64,000 nt of DNA from SIG78 sp036677805 (GTDB lineage Bacteria > Verrucomicrobiota > Lentisphaeria > Victivallales > Victivallaceae): NCBI GenBank assembly GCA_036677805.1, contig JAVBVS010000031.1:49310-113309 (forward strand). The letters are read 5' to 3'. The stretch's first letter is position 1; each line of letters starts with the position of its first letter. Position numbers and translations under genes: made by a program. The notes below the pieces were generated by a model. The model saw only the letters and a list, made by a program, of their open reading frames with translations, did not search any database and was not told the DNA's origin. Below are positions 25,856 to 34,449 of this stretch, one piece after another.

Positions 25856-26953
25856 ATGACGGACTGTTCGGAAGCGCTTGCCCGAATTACCGCCGGACAC
25901 TACCGTCCCGGCGAATATCCGGCGCTGCTGGAGCAGATCGAATCCTGGCGGCGCTCCCGGCCGCTGGCCGGACTCAAAGTGCTTGATGCGACGCCGGTGT
26001 TTCGCAATACCGTGGTCAAATATCAGGCGCTGGCCGCCGGCGGGGCGGAGCTGACGGTGGCGCTGGCGGATTTGACGCCGCGCGATCCGGCGATTTGCGC
26101 CGTCTTGCCGGCGGCGGGCGTCCGGGTGCTGACGGAAGAAGTTCCGGCAGACGAGACCTTCGATCTGGTTCTCGACTGCGCCGCCTGCCACTGCCGGGTG
26201 CGGTCGCGTTACGGCTATGTCGAGCTGACCCGTTCGGGCATCCACCGTTACCGGACTCTGGCGGATTCCCGGCCGGTTTTCGCGGCCGATTCGGGCCGGA
26301 TCAAGGCGATCGAAACTTCGCTCGGCACCGGCGACGGCTTTCTGCGTGCGATGAAACAGCTTGGCGTCGGCGATTTCACCGGCCGTCGCGTCGTGGTATT
26401 CGGCTGCGGCAAGGTCGGCCGCGGCATCGTGTTTTACCTGAAACGGGCGGGGGCCGCGGTCGCCGTGGTCGATGATCCCGCCGTGCTGGCCCGGCTGCCG
26501 GAGGGCGTGGCCGGGATCGCCATAACCGACCGCGCCGCGATCGATGCGGCATTGAATGGCGCTTATGCCGCGGTTTCCGCGACCGGAATCAAGCATGCCC
26601 ATGCCGGCCGCTTCGACCTGGCCCGTCTCGCGGCTTCCGATTGCCTGATCGCCAATATGGGCGTGGAGGACGAGTTCGGACCCGAACTGCCGGAGACACG
26701 GGTGCTCAATGCCAAGCATCCGTTGAATTTCATTCTGGAAGAACCCACCCGGATGGGTTATATTGAAACCACAATGGCGCTCCACAACGCCGGCGCGCTG
26801 GTCCTGCTCGAACGCCGCGGCGAACCCGGGTTGATCGAACCGGACCGGACGCTCGAGGAGGAGCTGCTTCAGATTTCCTGCACCCGGGGCGAAGCCGGCC
26901 CGGAAATCCGGGCGATGCTGGCCGAATTGAAGGATGAACCATCATGCTGCTGA
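25856..26953 (+). CDS. Adenosylhomocysteinase-like NAD-binding protein, divergent
   Basis: A 365-residue relative of S-adenosylhomocysteine hydrolase, much shorter than the usual 420-480 residues. The Rossmann part is clear: RRVVVFGCGKVGRGIVFYLKR. Comparing by eye with the human active-site stretch around NDSVTK, this protein reads ADSGRIKAIET then GTGDGFL. The lysine, aspartate-asparagine and cysteine positions (K186, D190, N191, C195) appear changed. The C-terminal lysine-tyrosine tail of SAHH is absent; instead it has NAKHPLNFILEEPTR. ATG 25856 follows the hisF stop by two bases. An SAH/MTA-type deaminase gene overlaps its 3' end, so a linked SAH or S-inosylhomocysteine reaction is suggested but unproven. 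Confidence 0.75.
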   Translation: MTDCSEALARITAGHYRPGEYPALLEQIESWRRSRPLAGLKVLDATPVFRNTVVKYQALAAGGAELTVALADLTPRDPAICAVLPAAGVRVLTEEVPADETFDLVLDCAACHCRVRSRYGYVELTRSGIHRYRTLADSRPVFAADSGRIKAIETSLGTGDGFLRAMKQLGVGDFTGRRVVVFGCGKVGRGIVFYLKRAGAAVAVVDDPAVLARLPEGVAGIAITDRAAIDAALNGAYAAVSATGIKHAHAGRFDLARLAASDCLIANMGVEDEFGPELPETRVLNAKHPLNFILEEPTRMGYIETTMALHNAGALVLLERRGEPGLIEPDRTLEEELLQISCTRGEAGPEIRAMLAELKDEPSCC

Positions 26954-28212
26954 TCCGCAATGTCGAACTCGAGGGACGAAACGTCGATATCAGAATCGAA
27001 CACGGCCGCTTTTCGGCGATCGCGTCGGCCGGGGCCCACCCCGAATGGCGCGCGGCCAGAGTGATCGACGGCAGCGGCAAGGCGATTACGCCGGCGTTTT
27101 ACAACACCCACACCCACGCGGCGATGACCCTGATGCGCGGCTATGCCGACGATCTCGAGCTGATGGATTGGCTGGAGCATCATATCTGGCCGCTGGAAGC
27201 CCGCCTGACCGAGGAAGACGTTTATGCCGGGGCCAAACTGGCGATGCTGGAGATGATCCGCTCGGGCACGGTATTTTTCGCCGACATGTACTGGTTTCAG
27301 CGCGGGACGCTGCGGGCGGCGCTGGAAATGGGGTTGCGCGCTTCGCTCGGATTGCTTTTCATCGAGGACGGCGAGGGCAAGGTGCTGGAGCGCAATCTGC
27401 GCAGCAACGCCGAGCTGCTGGAACTGGTCGGCGGCGGTCATCCGCTGGTGCAGCTGGCGCTGGCCCCGCATTCGATTTACGCCGTTTCCGAGCCGACGCT
27501 GCGGCGGATTCGCGAACAGTCCGAACGCGACCGGTTGCCGGTTCACATCCATTTGTCCGAAACCGCCGGGGAGATCGACGCCTGCCGGCAGAAGCACGGC
27601 GGCACTCCGGTTGGATACCTCGATCGCCTCGGGCTGGTCGATGAACGCCTGATCGCGGCCCACTGCGTGGCGCTGGACGATGCCGATATCGTGCTTCTGA
27701 GCCGGAAACAGGCGACGCTCTGCCACATGCCCTGTTCCAATCTGAAGCTGGGTTCGGGCCGGTTCCGCTTCCGCGACGCCCGCGCCGCGGGCTGCCGGGT
27801 GACCATCGGCACCGACGGCGCCTGCTCGAACAACAACCTTTCGATGATCGATGAAATGAAGTTCGCCGCCCTTTCCGGCAAAAGCCAGTGCGGCAGCGTC
27901 ACCGGCGTCACCGCGCATGAGGTGTTTGAAGCGGCGACACGGCGCGGCGCCGAAGCCTTCGGCATCGCCGCGGGCGAAATCGCCGTCGGCCAGGAGGCGG
28001 ATGCGATTTTGTGGAATCTGAACCACCCGGCGCTGCTCGGCTTCGACCTGATTTCCAATCTGGTCTACGCCGCCGACGCCGAGGCGGTGGATACAGTGAT
28101 CTGCGCCGGGCGGGTGCTGATGGAAGGCCGCCGGGTGCCGGGCGAGGACGAAATCATCGCGGCGGCGCGCGACCGCATCGCCCGATTGAAGAAACTGAGC
28201 AGGGAGAAATAA
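26944..28212 (+). CDS. SAH/MTA/5'-deoxyadenosine deaminase-type amidohydrolase
   Basis: A 422-residue amidohydrolase of the MtaD/SAH deaminase group. Metal-site residues are visible: NTHTHAAMTLMRG (HxH), HIHLSETAGE (H and E), AAHCVALDD (H) and TIGTDGACSNNN (D). The PHSIYAVSE and MPCSNLKLGSG segments are typical of MtaD-like deaminases. The predicted reaction removes ammonia from the adenine ring of SAH, MTA or 5'-deoxyadenosine to give the inosyl compound. It overlaps the SAHH-like gene by ten bases and precedes nadA by one base, so the four genes hisF-SAHH-like-deaminase-nadA look like one transcript. Confidence 0.87.
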   Translation: MLLIRNVELEGRNVDIRIEHGRFSAIASAGAHPEWRAARVIDGSGKAITPAFYNTHTHAAMTLMRGYADDLELMDWLEHHIWPLEARLTEEDVYAGAKLAMLEMIRSGTVFFADMYWFQRGTLRAALEMGLRASLGLLFIEDGEGKVLERNLRSNAELLELVGGGHPLVQLALAPHSIYAVSEPTLRRIREQSERDRLPVHIHLSETAGEIDACRQKHGGTPVGYLDRLGLVDERLIAAHCVALDDADIVLLSRKQATLCHMPCSNLKLGSGRFRFRDARAAGCRVTIGTDGACSNNNLSMIDEMKFAALSGKSQCGSVTGVTAHEVFEAATRRGAEAFGIAAGEIAVGQEADAILWNLNHPALLGFDLISNLVYAADAEAVDTVICAGRVLMEGRRVPGEDEIIAAARDRIARLKKLSREK

Positions 28213-28213
28213 A

Positions 28214-29119
28214 ATGAATGATATTGCAGCCGAAATCAAGGTCTGGCAGGCGAAGCGGCAGGCGGTGATCCTGGCGCACAATTATGTGGCCGGGGAAGTT
28301 CAGGATATCGCCGACTTTGTCGGAGATTCGCTGGAGTTGAGCATCAAGGCGGCCGGCACCCGGGCGCCGGTGATCGTTTTCTGCGGCGTTTCCTTCATGG
28401 CCGAAACCGCCAAACTGCTGGCGCCGGAGTCGATCGTGCTGCTGCCCGAACCCGCCGCCGGCTGCCCGATGGCCGATATGGCCGATGCCGCGCGCATTGC
28501 CGAATACCGCCGGCAGCATCCCGACACCGTACTGGTGGCCTATGTCAACACCACCGCGGCGGTCAAAGCCGAAGTCGACATCTGCTGCACCTCGGCCAAT
28601 GCCGAACGGGTGGTGGCGTCGATTCCCGCCGACCGGAAAATCCTCTTTCTCCCGGACCAGAATCTCGGAGCCAATGTCGCGGCCAAGCTGGGGCGCACGT
28701 TCGCGCTGTTTCCCGGCTTCTGTCCGACCCACAACCGGATTCATCCCGAAATGATTCAGGCGGCGCGCGCCGCGCACCCCGGCTGCCCGGTGCTGGTCCA
28801 TCCCGAATGCCTGCCCGCGGTGGTCGCCGAGGCCGATGTCGCATTGAGCACCGGCGGCATGCTCCGCTATGTACGCGAATCGGCTGCCGGAGGCTTCGTG
28901 ATCGGGACTGAAAGCGGCATCATCCACCGCATGAAAAAAGAGAATCCGGGCAAGATGTTCTATCCCATTTTACCGGAGCCGCGCTGTCCCAACATGAAGA
29001 AGATTTCGCTTGAAAAGGTGCTCCATTCCCTGCAAACGCTGGAAACCAGGGTCGAACTGCCGCCGGAGCTGATGGAACGGGCGCGCCGTCCGATCGAGCG
29101 GATGCTGGCGCTGCAATAA
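28214..29119 (+). CDS. nadA: Quinolinate synthase A
   Basis: 4Fe-4S enzyme condensing iminoaspartate with dihydroxyacetone phosphate to quinolinate for NAD synthesis. The 301 residues have the three-fold NadA architecture: ILAHNYVAGEVQDIADFVGDS, VFCGVSFMAETAKLL, LLPEPAAGCPMADM, DICCTSANA, FLPDQNLG, VHPECLP, GTESGIIHRM and PEPRCPNMKK. The cluster cysteines fall in FCGVSF (or the adjacent AGCPMAD), HPECLP and PRCPNM. nadB and nadC are not in the window. A perfect 12-bp terminator hairpin follows 16 bases after the stop. Confidence 0.95.
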   Translation: MNDIAAEIKVWQAKRQAVILAHNYVAGEVQDIADFVGDSLELSIKAAGTRAPVIVFCGVSFMAETAKLLAPESIVLLPEPAAGCPMADMADAARIAEYRRQHPDTVLVAYVNTTAAVKAEVDICCTSANAERVVASIPADRKILFLPDQNLGANVAAKLGRTFALFPGFCPTHNRIHPEMIQAARAAHPGCPVLVHPECLPAVVAEADVALSTGGMLRYVRESAAGGFVIGTESGIIHRMKKENPGKMFYPILPEPRCPNMKKISLEKVLHSLQTLETRVELPPELMERARRPIERMLALQ

Positions 29120-29135
29120 GTTGCCGTCGAAATCA

Positions 29136-29174
29136 ATGCGCGTCTGCTCGCACTCGGGCAGACGCGCATTTTTT
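29136..29174 (+). terminator. Intrinsic terminator after nadA
   Basis: A perfect 12-bp stem (29136-29147 with 29158-29169) with a 10-base loop runs into six T residues. It closes the hisF-nadA operon. Confidence 0.93.
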
Positions 29175-29198
29175 GCGCCGTTTCCGGTGCCATGCCGG

Positions 29199-30056
29199 TC
29201 AGCGGGCGAGGCTCCAATACTCGGTATGGGTCGCCGAAGCGCCTTCCGCCAGCTTGTACAGGGGGGAAAGCGACTCGATTTCCAGAAATCCGGGCTGGGT
29301 GTAGAATTCCGAATTGCAGCCCAGGTCCGGATAGGTCGCACCATCGACGCAGGGATAGCGTTTGGTGAAGGTTTCGCCGTTGAGCTCGTACAAGGCATAG
29401 CCCTGGCGGTTGAGCACGCCGAATTTGAGCTTGGCCGGGTAACGGTCGTCCTGCCGCATGGCGATGAAATCCCCGCCCCAGCTGAAGCGCGGGTCGTCCA
29501 TGCGGGCAAAGGGCCACAGCACCACCGGCCGCGCCGGCAGGAAGGTTTCGCCGGGACCGCCGCCGTGGGGGACAAAAGGTTCCTGGGGCACCTTGAGCGT
29601 ACCGCCGGGCGCCATCACCGAAATGCACCAGATCGACGCTTCGACCGGCCAGAGGCCGCTGTTGGTGAAGGTATGGTCGATGCGGACCAGGCCGGACCGG
29701 TCGTCGAGTTCGATGGCGATCTGCTTTTTGATCCCCGCCGGTTGTTCATCGGGGCAGTCCAGCACCAGGCGGCGCTTGTCCCAGCTCCACGGCACCGGCA
29801 CATTGTCGGGGTAATAGGTGCGCTGCGCGGTTTCCGGCGCGTACCACAGCCGGTGGCCGCCGTAACTCAGCCAGGAGGCGTCGCCGCAACGTCCCATATG
29901 TTCGGGGAAATTGTGGAAGAAATTCTGACCGTCGCGGAAGCCGAAAAACAGCACCCGGGGGCCGACGTCGGTGGTGATGATCAGTTTGACGCTGGCGTTG
30001 CGGAGTTCCAGGCAATTCGCCCAGCCGCCGTACTGAACGGGATGGAGTTCGATCAT
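29199..30056 (-). CDS. DUF4380-like protein (mutarotase-type beta fold expected)
   Basis: A 285-residue soluble protein, beta-rich by sequence, with SYGGHRLWYAPE and YYPDNVPVPWSWD, segments I associate with the DUF4380 family, which is related to galactose mutarotases. Other marks are TTDVGPRVLFFGF and LGCNSEFYTQPGFLEIESLSP. No signal peptide. ATG 30056 has AAGGA six bases upstream; a longer frame adds 20 residues. It diverges from a GntR regulator and a Gfo/Idh oxidoreductase, a context suggesting carbohydrate metabolism. Catalytic activity is unknown. Confidence 0.72.
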   Translation of the reverse strand: MIELHPVQYGGWANCLELRNASVKLIITTDVGPRVLFFGFRDGQNFFHNFPEHMGRCGDASWLSYGGHRLWYAPETAQRTYYPDNVPVPWSWDKRRLVLDCPDEQPAGIKKQIAIELDDRSGLVRIDHTFTNSGLWPVEASIWCISVMAPGGTLKVPQEPFVPHGGGPGETFLPARPVVLWPFARMDDPRFSWGGDFIAMRQDDRYPAKLKFGVLNRQGYALYELNGETFTKRYPCVDGATYPDLGCNSEFYTQPGFLEIESLSPLYKLAEGASATHTEYWSLAR

Positions 30057-30166
30057 AAGTGTCCTTGTCCTTCCGGATTTTCCGAAAAATGTAGTGCCGC
30101 CCGGCCGCATTTGCAAGCGCGGTTCCGGTATTTGCCGAAAAATTTGAAAAAAAACCGGTTTGTGAC

Positions 30167-30195
30167 TTGAAAAATTTGCCTAGGCTTGTTATATT
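30167..30195 (+). promoter_or_regulatory. Strong sigma-70 promoter with embedded palindrome, before the GntR gene
   Basis: TTGAAA (30167-30172), a 17-base gap and TATATT (30190-30195) match consensus at 5 of 6 positions each. The gap holds the perfect 8-base palindrome GCCTAGGC (30178-30185), placed where a bound repressor would block RNA polymerase. Autoregulation by the adjacent GntR protein is inferred. Confidence 0.7.
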
Positions 30196-30236
30196 TGTTT
30201 TAGAAGCCTGATATAATTCAAGGAGAACGCGAGGTT

Positions 30237-31217
30237 ATGGCATCACGCGATACCCGTTACCGCAAGATCACCACCGCGCTTGAAAACCGTATCCGGACCG
30301 GAGTTTACGCTCCGGGGGCGGCATTGCCGCCGCGGGTGGAGCTGATGGCCGAATTTTCAGTGGCGCGGGCCACCATCGACCGCTGCATCGGCGAGCTCCG
30401 GCGCAAAAATCTGGTCACCTCCCGTCATGGCTCCGGCACCTTCGTCAAGGAAGAGCTTTATCATCCCTACCATGTGGCGCTGGTCGGCTTCAGCGGCGAA
30501 AGTTACGGCCTGCCCGAAGAATGGCAGATCGATATGATCGCCCGGCAGGAGCTGGCGCGCAAATCCGATTGGAGCAAGCTGCTCAACTATGACGGCGTCC
30601 TGTGGTTTCGTCCCGACTCCGAGCTTTATCCGGTGATTGATTTCGTTCACGGCAATGTTCCTCAGGTGGCGGTCAACCGCACTCTGCCCGGCGAAGTCTG
30701 CATTTCCACCGATCACCGCGGCGCCTATTATGAAATCACCCGCGAACGGCTCGACGCGTTGCCGGAAGGACAGGTGTTTCTGCTCAAATCATCGCCCGCC
30801 AGCGCCCCGGTCTCCTATCGCGAAGCGGGGTTCATCGACGCCTGCCGGGCGGCGCAGCGGTTTTACGAAATCTGGGTGATGCCGGGCGATTTCGACGAAC
30901 GTCTCGCCATGCTCGAGAAGCTGCCGCTGGATTCGGGCAAGCCGCTGCTGCTGATCTCGACGTCGCTTTCCAACACCGGGGCGGTGATGTGGTTCGTCCG
31001 CGCTCACGGTCTCCGCTGGCGGCAGGACATCTGGTACAGCGACTTCGACAACGATTGCCCCGAAGACTACTGGGGCGTGACGGTCACCAGTTACATCCAG
31101 AACGAAAAAGCGCTGCTGGACGGTGCCGTCAGCGAACTGCGGTCGCTGCTGGACGGCGAAACTCCGGGCGAACGGCACACCCTGATTTTTCCCCGCCGGA
31201 GCAATGGCGAAACCTGA
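30237..31217 (+). CDS. GntR-family regulator with sugar-sensing-type C-terminal domain
   Basis: A 326-residue transcription regulator. Residues 5-75 form a GntR winged helix (KITTALENRIRTGVYAPGAALPPRVELMAEFSVARATIDRCIGELRRKNLVTSRHGSGTFV in broken form). The remainder starts HVALVGF and has alternating alpha/beta sequence, as in LacI-type periplasmic-binding-like effector domains, so a sugar or related ligand is expected. It is preceded by its own promoter and an 8-base palindrome. A Gfo/Idh oxidoreductase gene follows 70 bases downstream and a DUF4380 gene diverges upstream; these are the likeliest targets. Confidence 0.88.
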   Translation: MASRDTRYRKITTALENRIRTGVYAPGAALPPRVELMAEFSVARATIDRCIGELRRKNLVTSRHGSGTFVKEELYHPYHVALVGFSGESYGLPEEWQIDMIARQELARKSDWSKLLNYDGVLWFRPDSELYPVIDFVHGNVPQVAVNRTLPGEVCISTDHRGAYYEITRERLDALPEGQVFLLKSSPASAPVSYREAGFIDACRAAQRFYEIWVMPGDFDERLAMLEKLPLDSGKPLLLISTSLSNTGAVMWFVRAHGLRWRQDIWYSDFDNDCPEDYWGVTVTSYIQNEKALLDGAVSELRSLLDGETPGERHTLIFPRRSNGET

Positions 31218-31287
31218 TGCCGGCCCGAAAAAGAATTTTGAATAATTTTTTGGCATCCCAAACCCCAAACCAGGAGATAAATCCAAC

Positions 31288-32373
31288 ATGAATCCAGTCA
31301 TCAGAGTCGCGATTGCCGGACAGGGCCGCAGCGGATACGGCATTCACGCCAACTATCTGCGGCACGATCCGGACTTCAAAATTGTGGCCATCGCCGACGA
31401 ACTTCCGGAACGCCGCGAACAGGCGGTGGCCGAATTCGGCTGCCAGGCGTTCAACAATTATCAGGAACTGCTCGCCAAGGGCCCCGAATTCGATCTTTTC
31501 GTCAATGCGACGCCGAGCCGTTTCCACGTCGAGGCGACGCTGGCGGCGATGAAGCGCGCCAAGTACATCATCACCGAAAAGCCGAGCGCGCCGACGGTGG
31601 CGCTTTTCGACAAGATCGTCGATGAAGCCAAAAAGAACAATGTCCGGATTTATCCGTTCCAGAATTCGCGCTTCTACCCGTTCTTCACCAAGATGCGCGA
31701 AATTCTGGCGTCGGGCGTGCTGGGCGATATCGTCTACATCCGTTCCAACTGGAGCGGGTTTGGGCGACGCTGGGACTGGCAGACCCGGCAGGATCAGCTC
31801 GCCGGCAACCTGTTCAACACCGGACCGCATCCGGTCGATCAGGCGGTGGTGCTCTTCGGCGACGCTTATCCGACGGTCAACGCCACCTTCTACGCTCATC
31901 ACTGGGAATTCCCCGGCGATGCGGAAAACTTCGCGCTGGTCCGTCTGACCGGCCCCGGCCGGCCGACGATCGACATCGATATCAGCAGCCTGCAGGCCTA
32001 TAAAATCGGCAATCTGTACAACATCTCGGGAACCCTTGGCGGACTGATTGCCGATACCAGCAAGGTGCAGTGGAAATACTTCGATCCCAAGCGGGCGCCG
32101 AAGCAGGAATTCTGGCAGCCCTGGAGCAAGGACCGGCAGTATTGCAGCGAAAAGCTTGCCTGGACCGAAAACACCTGGGAATACAGCGATGCCAACAGCA
32201 ACGCGACCGGTTTTTCGGAGATGGTCGGATTGCTCTACCGCAACTTCTACGATGTGGTCACCAAAAACGCCGAACCCGAAATCAAGCTTGAACAGGTGCG
32301 GCGCCAGATTTACATCATGGAAGAAGCGCACAAGCAGAATCCGCTTCCGGTCAAGCCGCTGAAGTTGAGCTGA
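31288..32373 (+). CDS. Gfo/Idh/MocA-family oxidoreductase
   Basis: NAD(P)-dependent sugar or inositol dehydrogenase-like protein, 361 residues. The N-terminal Rossmann domain has VAIAGQGRSGYGIHANYL, and the family motif appears as ITEKPSAPT (the EKP lysine), with a catalytic-histidine region near GPHPVDQAVVLFGD. The C-terminal alpha/beta domain is of normal length. No signal peptide. It follows the GntR regulator, so it is probably part of a regulated carbohydrate pathway. The substrate cannot be told. Confidence 0.88.
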   Translation: MNPVIRVAIAGQGRSGYGIHANYLRHDPDFKIVAIADELPERREQAVAEFGCQAFNNYQELLAKGPEFDLFVNATPSRFHVEATLAAMKRAKYIITEKPSAPTVALFDKIVDEAKKNNVRIYPFQNSRFYPFFTKMREILASGVLGDIVYIRSNWSGFGRRWDWQTRQDQLAGNLFNTGPHPVDQAVVLFGDAYPTVNATFYAHHWEFPGDAENFALVRLTGPGRPTIDIDISSLQAYKIGNLYNISGTLGGLIADTSKVQWKYFDPKRAPKQEFWQPWSKDRQYCSEKLAWTENTWEYSDANSNATGFSEMVGLLYRNFYDVVTKNAEPEIKLEQVRRQIYIMEEAHKQNPLPVKPLKLS

Positions 32374-32595
32374 GTTTCGCATTTTTCCCGCGAGCAGGAC
32401 GCGGGAGAGATGCTTCGTTCCGCGCCGTTTTCCGACGGTGCGGAATTTTTTATCGTCGCAAGGGTCGGGGGCAAATCATTTCGCGCCGGTTGCTTTTTCC
32501 CGGCGGCGGATTATATTGACAGGACTGTCCTGAAAAAACAATCGTCCCGATCAATATGCCGGATTCGAGCCGGAGGGACAAGCTGGAGAAGCCCA

Positions 32596-33012
32596 ATGAC
32601 AATCGATTATCAATTTTCGGAAACGGCGGCCGATTTTCAATTGATCGAACGCCATCTGATGGCCTACAATGCCCGATTCCTGACCGAGAAACACGATTAT
32701 ACCACCATCAAAGCGCTGGATGCCGATGGGGCCCTTTTGGGCGGGATCAGTTTTGCCGTGTTCGGACGCTGCTGCTACATCGCCCTGCTGTGGATGGGGG
32801 AAAACGCGCGCGGACGCGGCCTCGGCGGAGAACTGCTGGCCCGGGCCGAAGCTGAAGCCCGGCGCCGGGGCTGTTCCTATATGCGTTTGAATACTCACAG
32901 CTTCCAGGCGCCCGGATTCTATCCGAAATTCGGCTATCAGCTAGCAGCGGAGTGGACGGACTATCCCCAGATCGGTTACACCAATCGGGAATTCCGCAAG
33001 GAACTGGCGTAG
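32596..33012 (+). CDS. GNAT-family N-acetyltransferase
   Basis: A 138-residue acetyltransferase-like protein. The acetyl-CoA binding loop reads ARGRGLGGELLARAEAEARRRG (Q/RxxGxG/A pattern; residues about 75-96 with R-G-R-G-L-G). The ending is CSYMRLNTHSFQAPGFYPKFGYQ, the usual GNAT closing helix and strand. ATG 32596 is used because GGAG lies seven bases before it; the frame is open further upstream without support. It is convergent with the phosphofructokinase gene, only three bases apart. Substrate unknown. Confidence 0.85.
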   Translation: MTIDYQFSETAADFQLIERHLMAYNARFLTEKHDYTTIKALDADGALLGGISFAVFGRCCYIALLWMGENARGRGLGGELLARAEAEARRRGCSYMRLNTHSFQAPGFYPKFGYQLAAEWTDYPQIGYTNREFRKELA

Positions 33013-33015
33013 CGT

Positions 33016-34140
33016 CTATTCGCCGAAGCAGATGCCGAGCTCGCGGGCGCAGGTCACCCACGGATGATCCGGTGTGACCAGCTTGCGGAGGCCGGCGACC
33101 TCTTCGATCGGAACCAGCTTGGTTTTGCCCTGAACGAAGGCGATCATGTTGCCGAATTCACCCTGAATGACCGCCTGGGCGGCGCGGGTGCCGAGCTGGC
33201 TGGCGAGCAGCCGGTCGAAACAGCTGGGCTTGCCGCCGCGCTGGAGGTAGCCGAGAATGGTGACGCGGGTTTCGAGTCCGGTCCGGGCTTCGAGCTGCCG
33301 GGCGAGTTCGAAAATCCGGTCGGGACGATAGGCGGTCAATTCCTCCAGCCGGGCTTTGAGTTCGACGCGGGATTTCTTGTCATCTTCGGAGAGCGCCGCC
33401 AGTTCATTTTCAAGTTTGGCGATTTCGGCGGCGGTGTCGGCATCGACCGCGCCTTCGGCGACCGGCACGATGCTGAAAAGTTTGCCTTCCCGGGCCCGGG
33501 TTTTGAGCGCATTGACCACGGACTCGAGGTGGTAGGGGAATTCCGGCAGCAGCACCACGTCGGCGCCGCCGGCAATGGCGCTGCCGAGGGTGAGCCAACC
33601 GGCCTTGTGACCCATGATTTCGACCAGCATGATACGCTTGTGGCTGCTGGCGGTGGAGTGCAGACTGTCGATGGCGCCGGTGGCGACGTCAAGCGCGGTG
33701 TCGAAGCCGATGCTGCCGGAGGTGCCGGCGATGTCGTTGTCGATGGTTTTGGGGATGGTGACGAGGTTGATCCCCGCCTTCTTCAGCAGCAATGCGCTTT
33801 TGTGAGTGCCGCCGCCGCCGATGCAGATCAGCGCTTCGAGCTGGTGTTTATGATAAGTTTCGATGATGGCGTCGGTCATGTCGAGCAATTTTTTGCCGAC
33901 CGGCATCTTGTTCGGTTTGTTGCGGCTGGTACGCAGAATGGTGCCGCCGATGGTGAGGATGCCGGAGAAGGTGTGCTCATCCAGCGTCACCCAGCGGTCA
34001 AAGGCGAGGCCCTCGAAACCGTCCTTGAATCCGGTCAGGCGGTATCCGGCGTGAGCCAGAGCTCGTCCGGCGGCCCGGATCGCGGCGTTCAATCCGGGGC
34101 TGTCGCCGCCCGCGGTCAGAATTCCAACACATTTGCCCAT
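33016..34140 (-). CDS. pfkA: 6-phosphofructokinase, ATP or pyrophosphate type uncertain
   Basis: Glycolytic kinase of the PfkA family, 374 residues. Motifs: LTAGGDSPGLNAAIR (8-22), the donor-site loop CIGGGGTHKSA (108-115), PKTIDNDIAGT (130-140; catalytic aspartates), EIMGHKAGWL and GYLQRGGKPSCFDR. In E. coli numbering, position 104 is glycine as in ATP enzymes but position 124 is lysine (K131 here) as in pyrophosphate enzymes, and D103 is replaced by glycine. The phosphoryl donor therefore cannot be assigned. It has its own strong promoter. pgi is at 46 kb. Confidence 0.92.
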   Translation of the reverse strand: MGKCVGILTAGGDSPGLNAAIRAAGRALAHAGYRLTGFKDGFEGLAFDRWVTLDEHTFSGILTIGGTILRTSRNKPNKMPVGKKLLDMTDAIIETYHKHQLEALICIGGGGTHKSALLLKKAGINLVTIPKTIDNDIAGTSGSIGFDTALDVATGAIDSLHSTASSHKRIMLVEIMGHKAGWLTLGSAIAGGADVVLLPEFPYHLESVVNALKTRAREGKLFSIVPVAEGAVDADTAAEIAKLENELAALSEDDKKSRVELKARLEELTAYRPDRIFELARQLEARTGLETRVTILGYLQRGGKPSCFDRLLASQLGTRAAQAVIQGEFGNMIAFVQGKTKLVPIEEVAGLRKLVTPDHPWVTCARELGICFGE

Positions 34141-34449
34141 TTTTTTCGCTCCATTTTGCAGGCCGGCGGTCTGATTCGGATATGGCCGTCCGTGGTGCTG
34201 CGGCGGAATGCCATGCTTTTTACGACAGATAATATAACCCGGGCGGACGGCAAGTCAAATGACCGCCGGAGAGAATCGGCGAATATCGGCGACGGACGAA
34301 ATGGTCCGCGGCTCCGCAGGAAATCGGGATCGGCGGGAGACGACAGCGGAAAATGCACGGTTTCCCGGAAGACTAAGAAATATTTTTTTCATTTTTTTGA
34401 TTTGATTTGAAAAAGATCGCTTGCATATCGTCGGCAACGGAATTAACTT
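34141..34449. other. Gene-free leader region left of the RNA candidate
   Basis: Holds the phosphofructokinase promoter. The remainder, AT-rich near 34370-34400 (TTTGATTTGA and similar), has only weak promoter-like boxes pointing right (TTGATT, 18 bases, TATCGT). No credible gene. Confidence 0.45.
34231..34258 (-). promoter_or_regulatory. Sigma-70 promoter of the phosphofructokinase gene
   Basis: Read leftward: TTGACT (34258-34253), a 16-base gap, and TATATT (34236-34231), each 5 of 6 to consensus. It lies about 90 bases before the start codon. Confidence 0.65.
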
